A DNA stretch of 64,000 nt. It comes from Streptomyces sp. Tu 3180. Lineage in GTDB: Bacteria > Actinomycetota > Actinomycetes > Streptomycetales > Streptomycetaceae. Made by a program: the position numbers and the translations under genes. Shown here piece by piece: positions 24,781-33,165 of the stretch (position 1 is the stretch's first letter; each line of letters opens with the position of its first letter). The notes under the pieces are model-generated. The model did not search any database. It was not told the origin of the DNA and was given only the letters and a program-made list of their open reading frames with translations. Where the stretch lies: positions 1,302,001-1,366,000 of the forward strand of contig NZ_WOXS01000002.1 of NCBI RefSeq assembly GCF_009852415.1. Reading direction: 5' to 3'.

Positions 24781-25240
24781 GTTCCTCGCGGGCGTCCCCG
24801 GCGGGGGGACGGCCGTCGGGGGGAGCGTCGCCGGGTCCCTGGTCGGGTCCCGCGTCGCCGGGTTCCTCGTCGGGCCTCTCGTCGCCGGTTTCCCCGTGAG
24901 GTCTCTCGCCGCCGGGCGGCCGCAGCAGGGGGATCGGGACGCGGAAGGGCACGGGCGGCACGGACGCGCGCTCGCTCACCGTGGAGGCGGCGAAGGACGC
25001 CCACTGGCCGTCGCGGTGCTCCGGGACGGTGTGGCCCCTGGCCCGCCACTCCGCGACGAGGGCCGCGTAGATCGGTGTGTGCCCCACGTACCCACTGGTG
25101 AGTTCGGCGTACGGCCGGCTCGCGGCGCCGTTCCCGGGAAGGCACCGCGCCGCCTCAGTGCTGTCCATGCCGGGCCAACGCGCCCCCGTGCGCCGGTGGT
25201 ACGCGCTCGGCCCCGGGTCCGCCGGGTCGGGTGAAGCCAT
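24746..25240 (-). CDS. Hypothetical protein with low-complexity C-terminus
   Basis: About 164 residues from the ATG at 25240. Residues 1-85 look folded (DSTEAARCLPGNGAASRPYAELTSGYVGHTPIYAALVAEWRARGHTVPEHRDGQWASFA in parts). The remaining half is Pro, Gly, Asp and Glu-rich and probably disordered. I do not recognise the family. The frame stays open upstream to 25504, but that extension is Arg/Pro-rich and reads as shadow sequence; no clear ribosome site decides the start. The C-terminal codons overlap the convergent neighbour. Confidence 0.55.
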   Translation of the reverse strand: MASPDPADPGPSAYHRRTGARWPGMDSTEAARCLPGNGAASRPYAELTSGYVGHTPIYAALVAEWRARGHTVPEHRDGQWASFAASTVSERASVPPVPFRVPIPLLRPPGGERPHGETGDERPDEEPGDAGPDQGPGDAPPDGRPPAGDAREELTSAPPPSAPR

Positions 25241-25442
25241 CACCCGTACGGGGGCGCGCACCGGTCGGACGGGCGAGCGGCGGAGGGGGCCGTCCGCCCG
25301 GAAGCCGACCGGGTCGCGCACGAGCGGCTCGACACCGCCGGGACGACCGGGACTCCGGCGCCCGGGCCCGGCGGCATCGGACGCGCCTTCCCGGCCGTCC
25401 GGCGGTTCGCGATCGTCCCGGACGCCGCGTTGAATGCGGGGG

Positions 25443-25473
25443 TTGACCCTCGACCTTGTCGAGGGATCAGGGT
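25443..25473 (+). promoter_or_regulatory. MerR-type promoter with 19-base spacer and dyad
   Basis: TTGACC (25443-25448) and CAGGGT (25468-25473) are 19 bases apart, the overlong spacing that MerR regulators correct by DNA distortion. The spacer region holds CCTCGAC-CTT-GTCGAGG, a perfect 7-base inverted repeat. The MerR-domain gene follows at once, so autoregulation is expected. Confidence 0.8.
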
Positions 25474-25493
25474 GGGGCGGTGTGGAGAGCGAG

Positions 25494-26570
25494 ATGCGCA
25501 GCATCGGTGAGATGGCCCGGGACAGCGGGCTGGGGGTGAGCGCCCTGCGGTTCTACGACCGTGCCGGCGTCCTGGTCCCCGCCCGGGTGGATCCGGTCAG
25601 CGGCTACCGCTGGTACGCCCCCGGGCAGCTCGACGAGGCCCGGCTGCTGGCCCGGTTGCGTCGCGCCGGCATGCCGCTGGCGGACGTCCGGCTGGTGCTG
25701 GCCGGCTGGTCGGGCGCGGACACCGGTCTCGTACGCCAGCTCCTCCAGGCGCACCTGCGCCGACTCGAGCAGGGGCTGTCCGACGCCCGCACCGAGTTCT
25801 CCGCGCTCCGAGCCCTTCTCGACCACAGGGAGAACCCCATGGCCCCGCCCCGCACCGCCGCCCCCGCCGCCGTCCGGCTGACCGTCTCCGCACCCGGGCT
25901 GGCCGCCGCGCTGGACGCGGTCCGCTTCGCGGCCGGCACCGATCCGGAGCTGCCGGTGCTCGGCGGGGTCCTGTTCGACGCCGAGGGCGACGCGCTGCGC
26001 CTCGTGGCCACCGACCGGTACCGGATGGCGGTGGCGCGCACCGCCGCCACCGGACACGACGGGCCCCGCGTCCGGGTCACCGTCCCGCTTCCGCTCGTCG
26101 ACGCGATGCGGGCGCTGCTGGACGGCGACGGCCGGGCCCGGCTCGCCGTGGACGGCGACCGGGTGACCCTGGAGACCGGGAACCGCCAGACGGCCGGCCA
26201 GTGCCTCGGCCAGGACTTCCCCGACTACCGCCGTCTCGCCGGCCTCCCGGCCGGACGGCGCGTCCTCGTCGAGGTGCCGGTCTTCCGGGAGGCGGTGCTG
26301 GCCGGTCCCGTCCGCGCGCAGGACGGTGCGCCCTGTGACCTCAGCGTGCTCAAGGTGGCGGACGACGGTTCGCCGGTCCTCGCCGGGGAGGGGGACGACG
26401 ACCGGGACCTCGTCGCCGTGAACCGCGCGTTCCTGCTGGACGCGCTCGCCGCGGGGGGCCGCGACCGGCTGGTCCTGGAGATCGGCGCCCCCACGGCGCC
26501 CCTCGCGATCCGCCGGCCGGACGACGAGGACACCTTCTCGCTCCTGATGCCGGTCCGGCTGGAGGGCTAG
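25494..26570 (+). CDS. MerR-family regulator fused to a DNA polymerase III beta-clamp-like domain
   Basis: A 358-residue fusion. Residues 1-75 are a MerR winged helix (SIGEMARDSGLGVSALRFYDRAGVLVP, then GYRWYAPGQLDEARLLARLR). Residues 80-115 are the dimerisation helix. Residues about 122-355 form a sliding-clamp-like region: LDAVRFAAGTDPELPVLGGVLFDAEGDALRLVATDRYRMAV, LETGNRQTAGQCLGQDFPDYRRL and a closing strand FSLLMPVRL. Only two of the three clamp domains fit in this length. The clamp part therefore probably serves as the ligand- or protein-sensing half. ATG at 25494 has GGAG six bases upstream. Such fusions are known in actinomycetes, but their signal is not. Confidence 0.85.
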   Translation: MRSIGEMARDSGLGVSALRFYDRAGVLVPARVDPVSGYRWYAPGQLDEARLLARLRRAGMPLADVRLVLAGWSGADTGLVRQLLQAHLRRLEQGLSDARTEFSALRALLDHRENPMAPPRTAAPAAVRLTVSAPGLAAALDAVRFAAGTDPELPVLGGVLFDAEGDALRLVATDRYRMAVARTAATGHDGPRVRVTVPLPLVDAMRALLDGDGRARLAVDGDRVTLETGNRQTAGQCLGQDFPDYRRLAGLPAGRRVLVEVPVFREAVLAGPVRAQDGAPCDLSVLKVADDGSPVLAGEGDDDRDLVAVNRAFLLDALAAGGRDRLVLEIGAPTAPLAIRRPDDEDTFSLLMPVRLEG

Positions 26571-26611
26571 GACCCCTCGCCCGCGCGCGGCCGCCTCCCG
26601 TGCGCCGTCGT

Positions 26612-26647
26612 CCGTGCCCCCTCGTCCGCGCGGACGAGGGGGCACGG
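26612..26647. terminator. Perfect 36-base palindrome between convergent genes
   Basis: Eighteen-base arms with no spacer (26612-26629 and 26630-26647) lie between the MerR-clamp and antiporter stop codons; as RNA it would fold with a tight GCGC loop and act in both directions. Confidence 0.75.
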
Positions 26648-26654
26648 CGCCCGG

Positions 26655-27902
26655 TCACCGTTCGGGCGTGCCGTCCCGCACCGGCTCGAGGGTCTCCGCG
26701 GCCGGTGCCGCGGTGTGCGCGGGCCGGGCGTCGGCGGATGCCGCGCGGCGGCTCGTCAGGCGCAGCGCGACGGGCTCGGTGAAGCGGGCCGTGAGCGGGC
26801 CCGCGACGACCAGGATCAGGACGTACGCCGTGGCCAGCGGGCCGAGGTCCGGTTCGATGCCCGCGGTGACGGCGAGCCCGGCGATGACGATGGAGAACTC
26901 GCCACGGGCGACCAGGGTGCCGCCCGCGCGCCAGCGGCCCTTGGGGGAGATCCCGGCCCGCCGGGCGGCCCAGTACCCGGTGGCGACCTTCGTCAGCGCG
27001 GTGACCACGGCGAGCGCGAGGGCGGGCAGGAGCACCGGCGGGATGGAACCGGGGTCGGTGTGCAGGCCGAAGAAGACGAAGAACACCGCGGCGAACAGGT
27101 CCCGCAGCGGCGCCAGCAGGTTGTGCGCGCCCTCGGCCACCTCCCCGGACAGGGCGATGCCGACCAGGAACGCGCCCACGGCCGCCGAGACCTGCAGCTG
27201 CTGGGCGAGTCCCGCGACGAGCAGGGTCACGCCCATGACCACCAGCAGCAGTTTCTCCGGGTCGTCGCTGGAGACGAACCGGGAGATCATCCGCCCGTAG
27301 CGGACGGCGGCGAAGAGGACGAGCCCGGCGACGCCGAGCGCGATGGCCAGGGTGACGCTGCCGGCGGCGAGGCCGACCCCGGCGAGCAGGGCGGTGATGA
27401 TCGGCAGGTAGACCGCCATCGCCAGGTCCTCGAGCACCAGGATGCTGAGGATCACCGGCGTCTCGCGGTTGCCGAGCCGTCCGAGGTCGCCGAGGACCTT
27501 GGCGATGACGCCGGAGGAGGAGATCCAGGTGACGCCGGCCAGCACCACCGCGGCGACCGGGCCCCAGCCGAGCAGCAGGGCCAGGACGGCGCCGGGCAGG
27601 GCGTTCAGCGCCATGTCCACGAGGCCGGCCGGGTACTGGGTCTTGAGGTTGGAGACCAGGTCGCTGGCCGTGTACTCCAGGCCGAGCATGAGCAGCAGCA
27701 GGATGACGCCGATCTCGGCGCCGATCGCCACGAACTCCTCGCTCGCGCCGAGCGGCAGCAGCCCGCCCTCGCCGAAGGCCAGGCCGGCCAGCAGGTACAG
27801 GGGGATCGGGGAGAACTGGAGGCGCCCGGCGAGGCGTCCCAGCAGGCCGAGCCCGAGGATGATCGCGCCGAACTCGATCAGGAAGACAGCGGAGGAGTGC
27901 AC
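26655..27902 (-). CDS. Cation:proton antiporter, CPA2 family (KhtU/KefB-like)
   Basis: A 415-residue membrane protein with about 12 hydrophobic segments. The core helices carry LLLMLGLEYTASDL, GVTWISSSGVIAKVLGDLGRL, VLEDLAMAVYLPIITALLAGVG and VSAAVGAFLVGIALSG, the pattern of KefB/KhtU K+(Na+)/H+ exchangers. There is no fused C-terminal NAD-binding RCK domain; instead a separate TrkA-C protein is encoded immediately upstream, four bases away, matching the KhtTU arrangement of Bacillus. The likely job is K+ efflux in exchange for H+ at alkaline pH or under electrophile stress. The C-terminus is a short cytoplasmic disordered tail. Confidence 0.9.
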   Translation of the reverse strand: MHSSAVFLIEFGAIILGLGLLGRLAGRLQFSPIPLYLLAGLAFGEGGLLPLGASEEFVAIGAEIGVILLLLMLGLEYTASDLVSNLKTQYPAGLVDMALNALPGAVLALLLGWGPVAAVVLAGVTWISSSGVIAKVLGDLGRLGNRETPVILSILVLEDLAMAVYLPIITALLAGVGLAAGSVTLAIALGVAGLVLFAAVRYGRMISRFVSSDDPEKLLLVVMGVTLLVAGLAQQLQVSAAVGAFLVGIALSGEVAEGAHNLLAPLRDLFAAVFFVFFGLHTDPGSIPPVLLPALALAVVTALTKVATGYWAARRAGISPKGRWRAGGTLVARGEFSIVIAGLAVTAGIEPDLGPLATAYVLILVVAGPLTARFTEPVALRLTSRRAASADARPAHTAAPAAETLEPVRDGTPER

Positions 27903-27906
27903 GCGC

Positions 27907-28392
27907 TCACTCCCGCCCGAGTATCTCGGCGGCGGCGTCGATGCCCTCGCGGGTGCCGATCATGATCAGCGTGTCCCCGCCGGCCAGCCGGAAGTCCGGC
28001 GCGGGGGACGGGATCGCCTCCGCCCGCCGCAGCACGGCCACGATCGAGGCGCCGGTGTCGGTGCGCATCCGCGTCTCGCCCAGCACCCGGCCGTTCCAGT
28101 GGGAGGCGGCGGACAGCTCGATGCGCTCGGCGACCAGTCCGAGGTCGGTGGTGTGCAGCAGGTTGGGGCTGTGGTGGTCGGGCATCAGCGCGTCGATCAT
28201 CGCGGCCGACTCGGCGACGGTCAGACGCAGCGACTGGGCGCAGGCGTCCGGGTCGTCGGAACGGTAGACGTTGACCGTGCGGGCGCCGTCCCTGTGCGCG
28301 ATCACGGACAAGTGCTGGTGCTCACGCGTGGTGAGGTCGTATTTCACGCCGATGCCCGGCAGCGGCGTGGCGCTCATCCGTGGAGCAGGCAC
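27907..28392 (-). CDS. TrkA-C (RCK_C) regulatory subunit of the antiporter, KhtT-like
   Basis: A 161-residue cytoplasmic protein. The N-terminal half is a small alpha/beta domain (GIGVKYDLTTREHQHLSVIAHRDG), and the C-terminal half is a TrkA-C domain (LGLVAERIELSAASHWNGRVLGETRMRTDTGASIVAVLRRAEAI in parts, closing with FRLAGGDTLIMIGTREGI). Length matches KhtT (about 165), which binds cyclic di-AMP or nucleotide and gates KhtU. GTG at 28392 has GGGGAGG just upstream; ATG at 28377 is the alternative. The gene is four bases before the antiporter gene and certainly cotranscribed. Confidence 0.88.
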   Translation of the reverse strand: MPAPRMSATPLPGIGVKYDLTTREHQHLSVIAHRDGARTVNVYRSDDPDACAQSLRLTVAESAAMIDALMPDHHSPNLLHTTDLGLVAERIELSAASHWNGRVLGETRMRTDTGASIVAVLRRAEAIPSPAPDFRLAGGDTLIMIGTREGIDAAAEILGRE

Positions 28393-28784
28393 AGCCCTCC
28401 CCTTCCCGTTCTCCCTCGACGGCTTCATCCTGGACGGGGTGCCGCATCGCACGGATGATCCACACCCACAGCGGACATGGTGCCATCCGGTCATCCGGCC
28501 GGAATATGGGTGCTGTCACCGATGGACACGGGCCGCCGGGAGGCCGAGGATGCCCGGGGGGACCGTATCGCCGCAGATCAGCGGGGTCCACACGGGGTGC
28601 GCCGGCCGGCCCGCGGCGTCCCCGGGACCGGTGCGCCGGGGACGCCGCGCGGGGCGCGCCGCGTGACGCGTGGGCGCCGTCGCCCGCGGGTACTCGGGTG
28701 CGCTGCCGGGACCGGGGCACGGGGGCGCTGTGTCCTCCCCGTCCGCCCCGTGCCGGGCAGCGCGGCCGGGGACGGGAGAGAGCA
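28393..28784. other. 392-base intergenic region between antiporter and stress protein genes
   Basis: No gene seen. It carries the divergent promoters of the KhtT-like and universal stress genes. A short symmetric element GTCCC-C-GGGAC (28618-28628) resembles half-sites of DevR/OsdR-type hypoxia regulators that often control universal stress genes; the match is weak. Confidence 0.35.
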
Positions 28785-29621
28785 GTGAACGACACGGTCA
28801 TCGTCGGAGTGGACGGCTCGCCGCCCAGTCTCGCCGCGGTCGACGTCGCTGCGCGGGAGGCCCGCCTGCGCGACGCGCAGCTGCGGATCGTGCACGCCTT
28901 CAGCCGCCCCGCCGACCTGGACCCGATGATCCACGGCGTGCTGGCGCAGGCCGAGCGGCGCGCCCACGGCATCGCGCCGGACCTGGAGGTCGCCCGGACC
29001 GTGGCGTCGGGCGGGACGCTGACGGTGCTGCGGAGCGAGTCGCGCCACGCCGTGCTGGCGGTGGTCGGCGGGCGGGGCCGCGGCGGGTTCGGGGGGCTGC
29101 TGCTGGGCTCGACGGTCGTGCAGCTGGCCGCGCACGGCCACTGCCCGCTCATGGTGGTCCGGGGCCGCCCCGACCCCCGGGGACCGGTGCTGCTCGCCGT
29201 GGACGGCTCGCCCGCCGGGAACGCGGCGGCGGAGTTCGCCTTCGCCGAGGCGTCCCTGCGCGGAGCTCCGCTGGTCGCCGTGCACGTGTGGAACGCCTGG
29301 AGCGAACCGACGCCCTACGAGGGTCCCGCCGACCCGTTGAACGTCGTGGTGGACCTCGACCGGCTCCGCGAGAAGCACCGTCGGCTGCTGGAGGAGGCGG
29401 TGGCGCCCTGGCGGGCCGCCCGTCCCCGGGTCGCCGTGGAGCTGCGCCTGGAGCGGGGGCGGATACGCCACACGCTGCTCGACGCCGGCCGGGACGCCCA
29501 GCTGGTGGTGGCCGGCGCCCGCGGTCACGGCGGCTTCACCGGGATGCTGCTCGGTTCGGTCAGCCAGGCGCTGCTGTACCACGCCGACTGTCCGGTCACG
29601 GTCGTCCGCGGCACGCAGTGA
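28785..29621 (+). CDS. Tandem-domain universal stress protein
   Basis: A 278-residue cytoplasmic protein with two UspA domains. Domain 1 (about 1-135) begins VIVGVDGSPPSLAAVDVAARE and has the ATP-binding loop GGRGRGGFGGLLLGST. Domain 2 (about 142-278) begins VLLAVDGSPAGNAAAEFAF and has GARGHGGFTGMLLGSV. Both G-2X-G-9X-G(S/T) sites look intact, so it should bind ATP. GTG at 28785 follows GGGAGAGAGCA. Actinomycete genes of this kind respond to hypoxia and redox stress; the K+ antiporter next door suggests a stress-response neighbourhood. Confidence 0.94.
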   Translation: MNDTVIVGVDGSPPSLAAVDVAAREARLRDAQLRIVHAFSRPADLDPMIHGVLAQAERRAHGIAPDLEVARTVASGGTLTVLRSESRHAVLAVVGGRGRGGFGGLLLGSTVVQLAAHGHCPLMVVRGRPDPRGPVLLAVDGSPAGNAAAEFAFAEASLRGAPLVAVHVWNAWSEPTPYEGPADPLNVVVDLDRLREKHRRLLEEAVAPWRAARPRVAVELRLERGRIRHTLLDAGRDAQLVVAGARGHGGFTGMLLGSVSQALLYHADCPVTVVRGTQ

Positions 29622-29800
29622 CCGGTCCCCGGCTCGCCGGCGAGCACGGTGAGCGTCCCCTCCGCCGCTTCGGTCAGCCGGTGGCCGCGGGCCACCGCCC
29701 GGGCCGGCCGCCGCGGCAGCGGTACGGACCGTGGGGACGCCGGAGGGGCGGCCACGCCCGGGAACCGTGCGGCATGCGCGTCCGGTGCGAAGGCGCAGGG

Positions 29801-29836
29801 GGCCGTTCCCGGGCCGTTCGGGAACCGGGAACGGCC
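29801..29836. terminator. Hairpin between stress protein and LamG genes
   Basis: Perfect 12-base arms GGCCGTTCCCGG (29801-29812) and complement (29825-29836) around a 12-base loop, between convergent genes and 20 bases from the LamG stop. Confidence 0.65.
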
Positions 29837-29855
29837 GAAGGGCGCTCCCGCGGAC

Positions 29856-31973
29856 TCAGCCGAGGTGGGCGAACGAGGGCACCTGGGACGCGGTGAGGGC
29901 TCCGCTGAAGACCCGGACGGTGTCCGCACCTCCGTGGAAGTACTCGCCCCAGCCGCCGTCGGCGGTGTGGCCGCGGCCGATCTGGAGCGGACCGGGGGCG
30001 CTCCGGGACGCGCCGAACCCCGCGGTGGCCACGGCCTCGCCCCCGACGTACAGGGTGATGCGCCCCTCGGAGTCGTCGTGCACGACGATCACCTCGTCGG
30101 AGGAGGACGTGGGGGCGCCGGGCCCGGCCACGACGGTCTCCTCGGCGCCCGGTTCGCCGCCGTGGGTGACGACCAGCTGCCACTCGGACGCGGCCGGGTC
30201 GTAGCGGACCCGGAAGGCGTCGCTGTCGGCGTCGCCCTGGGACAGGACGGTCATCGGCCGGTCGGGGGTGGTGGCGGCGAAGCGGACCCGCAGGCCGACG
30301 CTGTAGCTGTCGGCGGTGTCGACGACGGGGCCGTCGGTGGCGGCGTGGCCGCCCGTGCCGTCCAGGGCCAGGTGGTCGTCGCCGTCGAGGGCGCCCGCCG
30401 GGAACTCGAGGCACTCGGGGTCCTCGAAGCAGGCGTCGTAGTCGGGGGTGTAGAAGCCGGCGCCGCCGTGCAGGGTGAGCGGCTCGCCGCCCTCCCGGTC
30501 GGGGATCACGCCGTCGTCGGTCCGCTCGATGTCCCAGGCGGCGACCAGTTCGGCGGGACGGGAGCCCATCCTCTCGATCTCCTTGCGGGGCACGACCCGG
30601 TCCCAGACGCGGACGTCACCGATCTCGCCCCGCCAGCGCGCACCCGCGTCACCGCGGGCGCGGCCGATCTGGAAGGCGCCGGGGGCGGACGTCGGGGCGA
30701 CACCGGTCTCGGAGGCGACCTCCTCGCCGTTGACGTAGAGGCGCAGGGTGTCGTCCTCGGTGTCGTACAGGCCGGTCAGGTGGGCCCAGCCGCCGGCGGA
30801 GGCGCTGCCGCCGGTGAGGGTGGTGCCGCCGTAGCGGAAGGCCCAGGTGGCGGGACCGTCCGCGGTCGGGCGCAGACCGAGGGTGAAGGCGGAGGTGCCG
30901 TCGGCGGCGTCCTGGCTGGCCACCGTCATCGGGGCGTCGGTGGCGGCGGGGCGGACCCAGGCGGAGAGGGCGAAGGTCTCGGCGGTGTCCGTCGCGGGGG
31001 CGTCCGGGGTGAGGTAGCCGTTGCCCCGGCCGTCGAGGCTGACGGTGGAGGTGAGGCCGGTGCGGGAGGGGGCGGGCGCGCCGAAGACGACGCCGTCCTC
31101 GGCGCGGGCCGCGGGGCCGGCCTCGGCGGCGGCGGCGTCGGCTCCGGCCGGATCGGCGAGCGTCCAGTGGGCGACGGGAGCGCGGCCGGCGGCGACGCGC
31201 ATCCAGTGAGTCGTCCGGGAGCTGGGGCGCCCGGCCCGGTCGACGGCGGTGACCTCCAGGTAGTAGGGCTTGCTCTCCTCCGGCATCCACCGGACGGTGA
31301 CCGGTCCGCCCGGTTCCTCGGGCCGGACCCGTCCGGGCACGGAGCCGAGGAAGGAGTAGACGTACTCGACGACGTCCTCGGACGGGGAGTCGAACGTGAA
31401 GCTGCCGTAGACCCCGACGCCGCCGTGCCAGCCGCCGCCGTCGTCCGGGTACTGCTCCGAGACGACCGTCGCCGGTTCGGGGTTGACCGTGTCGATGACG
31501 AACCGGCAGGTGGTGCCGGGGGTCTGGTCGCTCCAGGCGGAGGTCGCGCCCTCGTCGTCGACGGCCCGCACGTGCCAGGAGACGACGGTGTCCGCCGGAA
31601 GGTCGGAAGGGGTCCGCCACAGCTGGGTGACGGGCGAGTGCACGATGCCGGAGGTGTGGGTGCGGCGCTGCTCGGTTCCGTCGGCGCCGGTCCACCAGAG
31701 CTCGAACTCGGCACCGGCCCCGTTGGTCTCCCACCCCTCGTTGTCCTCCGCCGGGTCCTCCACGACGGCCCGGAGTTCGGGCGCGCGGGGGACGTGGACG
31801 GGCTCGTCGGAGCAGGTCTTGGCCGCGTCGACGGTGAGGGTGTCGGTGCTCGGCCGGAGCGGGGGGAGGTTCTCCCCGGCCGCCGTGGCGACGCCCGGGG
31901 CGGCGGCGAGCAGCGCGGCTGCCAGTCCCGTGGCGGCGGCGGTTCTGGCGCGCCGGCCGGAGTGCGTGTTCAT
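29856..31973 (-). CDS. Secreted protein with two LamG/concanavalin-like domains
   Basis: A 705-residue exported protein. Residues 1-33 are a Sec signal ending in GVATAA. A fibronectin-like stretch follows (residues about 50-270; WHVRAVDDEGATSAWS, YLEVTAVDRAGRPSS). Two LamG domains come next, one at about 290-480 (TSTVSLDGRGNGYLTPD, FALSAWVRP, LRLYVNGEEVASETG, FQIGRARGD) and one at about 510-705 (DDHLALDGTGGHAATDG, ITLYVGGEAVATAGFG, LQIGRGHTADGG). No catalytic domain is seen, so it likely binds glycans or surfaces. ATG at 31973 is chosen because the longer frame from 32078 adds a non-signal leader. It is convergent with the stress gene. Confidence 0.85.
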   Translation of the reverse strand: MNTHSGRRARTAAATGLAAALLAAAPGVATAAGENLPPLRPSTDTLTVDAAKTCSDEPVHVPRAPELRAVVEDPAEDNEGWETNGAGAEFELWWTGADGTEQRRTHTSGIVHSPVTQLWRTPSDLPADTVVSWHVRAVDDEGATSAWSDQTPGTTCRFVIDTVNPEPATVVSEQYPDDGGGWHGGVGVYGSFTFDSPSEDVVEYVYSFLGSVPGRVRPEEPGGPVTVRWMPEESKPYYLEVTAVDRAGRPSSRTTHWMRVAAGRAPVAHWTLADPAGADAAAAEAGPAARAEDGVVFGAPAPSRTGLTSTVSLDGRGNGYLTPDAPATDTAETFALSAWVRPAATDAPMTVASQDAADGTSAFTLGLRPTADGPATWAFRYGGTTLTGGSASAGGWAHLTGLYDTEDDTLRLYVNGEEVASETGVAPTSAPGAFQIGRARGDAGARWRGEIGDVRVWDRVVPRKEIERMGSRPAELVAAWDIERTDDGVIPDREGGEPLTLHGGAGFYTPDYDACFEDPECLEFPAGALDGDDHLALDGTGGHAATDGPVVDTADSYSVGLRVRFAATTPDRPMTVLSQGDADSDAFRVRYDPAASEWQLVVTHGGEPGAEETVVAGPGAPTSSSDEVIVVHDDSEGRITLYVGGEAVATAGFGASRSAPGPLQIGRGHTADGGWGEYFHGGADTVRVFSGALTASQVPSFAHLG

Positions 31974-32353
31974 GCGGTGGGGTCCCCCCTGTTTCGACTG
32001 CCCGGTCCCACGCGAGGGCGGTTGCCGCCTTCGGCTCGCGCAGGGGGCCACGCAGAGACCAGCGGCTGTCATGCCCACCGTCAGTCTCAGGCCGCACGAC
32101 TATAGAACGCTCCTCGAACGCGTTCACAACGCTTTCCCGGGTCGGTGCAGGAGCGTGGCACCGCCGGGTCCGCAGGCGAGGGCCGGGGACGGGGCGGTGC
32201 CGCCGGGCACCCGGAGGTCGCGGCCGGCGGCCCGTGCATCGCGCACCCCGGACGGCGGGCCGCCGCGTACCGCCACGAGCACCCGGACGACCGGATCAGG
32301 ACGGTTCGCGCCCCCCAAACCAAACCTGGCGGGCCTCCTCACTCGGTGTGGCC

Positions 32354-32506
32354 GGACCTCGCTCCCGCAGCCACGACGGCATCATCGACACGCTCGCAAC
32401 GGCAGGGCTGAAGGGCCGGCGCCTGCAGTGCAAACTCCGCCGCGGCACCAGCCGGATCACCGACATCGTGAAGGCCGTCTTCGTCCTCCGCCACGCCTCA
32501 ACCTGA
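32354..32506 (+). pseudogene. IS5-type transposase relic with internal deletion
   Basis: The frame reads SHDGIIDTLATAGLKG and then, after a gap where about 50-60 residues are missing, LRRGTSRITDIVKAVFVLRHAST and a stop. In intact Streptomyces IS5-type transposases the first block is followed by the catalytic-region segment before a block ending in AVLVLHHA. The N-terminus and the DDE core are gone. This marks an old insertion at the left edge of the CHAT island. Confidence 0.6.
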
Positions 32507-32549
32507 GGTCGGAATGGATTCAGCGGCGCGGCCTGGCCGCACGAACCGA

Positions 32550-32612
32550 CAAGACAAGCTCGCGACCGCCTACCAGGCCGCGCTCCACCTCGCGGGCATC
32601 CTCATTCCGGAC
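32550..32612 (+). pseudogene. Second transposase C-terminal relic
   Basis: DKLATAYQAALHLAGILI resembles the extreme C-terminus of another IS5-group transposase (RYDK..YLAAL.LA..LIW). It is in a different frame from the preceding relic and is only about 20 residues, so it is a minimal fragment. Confidence 0.45.
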
Positions 32613-32796
32613 CCGACGCTGACCGGAGAGACAGAACCCAGCGCTTGCCGGCGTCCGGCTTGTACCCGTACCCGGGCGGCGGGCCCACGCGCGCTGCCTG
32701 CCCCCCTCAAAGCGCCAGTCCGCTGAGGGAGTTTGCGCTACTCTCGCGGAGCCGTCCAAAACGGTGTTCCATGCGACAACAGCGGTGAGGAGTAGC

Positions 32797-33165
32797 GTGC
32801 AGCATTCCGTCCTCAGTCTGGTGGGTTCCGGCTGCTTCGGCCTGGTCGTCGGGTGGATCGCCTATCGGACCCTGCGGCGCTCCGAGGGGTCGCACATCTC
32901 CGACCTGGTCACCGTAGTTGCCGCACTGGGTGGCGGTGTAGTGGTCAATACGCAGTTCCCGGAACCGGATCTGTTCGCCTGTTACGCGCTCGGGCTGGCT
33001 GTCGGCTTCTTCGGCTACCTGATCGTCGCCGGGTTGCTGAACCGTGCGGAGAGCAAGCGGAGGGCCGCCCAGCCGGCGCCACAGCCGGAGGGGGCCGCGG
33101 GAGGTTCCCCCTCACTGCCGCAGCAGTCCGAAGTACCCAGCGTCAGCTCCTTCATGGGCGACTGA
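32797..33165 (+). CDS. Small membrane protein of the CHAT island
   Basis: A 122-residue protein with three hydrophobic segments, at about 5-22 (VLSLVGSGCFGLVVGWIAY), 37-53 (LVTVVAALGGGVVVN) and 60-80 (FACYALGLAVGFFGYLIVAGLL), then a cytoplasmic Pro/Gln/Ser-rich tail. Helices rich in Gly and small residues can form oligomeric channels. I chose GTG 32797, which has GAGGAG six bases upstream, over an upstream GTG at 32764. I do not recognise a family. Its 3' end overlaps that of the first CHAT gene by 14 bases tail to tail. A protease substrate or membrane effector is an attractive guess only. Confidence 0.7.
   Translation: MQHSVLSLVGSGCFGLVVGWIAYRTLRRSEGSHISDLVTVVAALGGGVVVNTQFPEPDLFACYALGLAVGFFGYLIVAGLLNRAESKRRAAQPAPQPEGAAGGSPSLPQQSEVPSVSSFMGD

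Larger units (their letters stand above)
31974..32796. other. Decayed intergenic region, left edge of the CHAT island
   Basis: About 820 bases with no intact gene. It includes the upstream region of the LamG gene (AT-rich around 32100), two transposase relics listed separately, and the promoter region of the small membrane protein gene. No terminal inverted repeats or target-site duplication could be matched by eye. Confidence 0.6.

Noticed and set aside
29649..32105. Plus-strand frame of 818 codons opposite the LamG gene
   Set aside because: Monotonous Gly/Val/Ala repeats and no ribosome site; shadow of the LamG coding strand.
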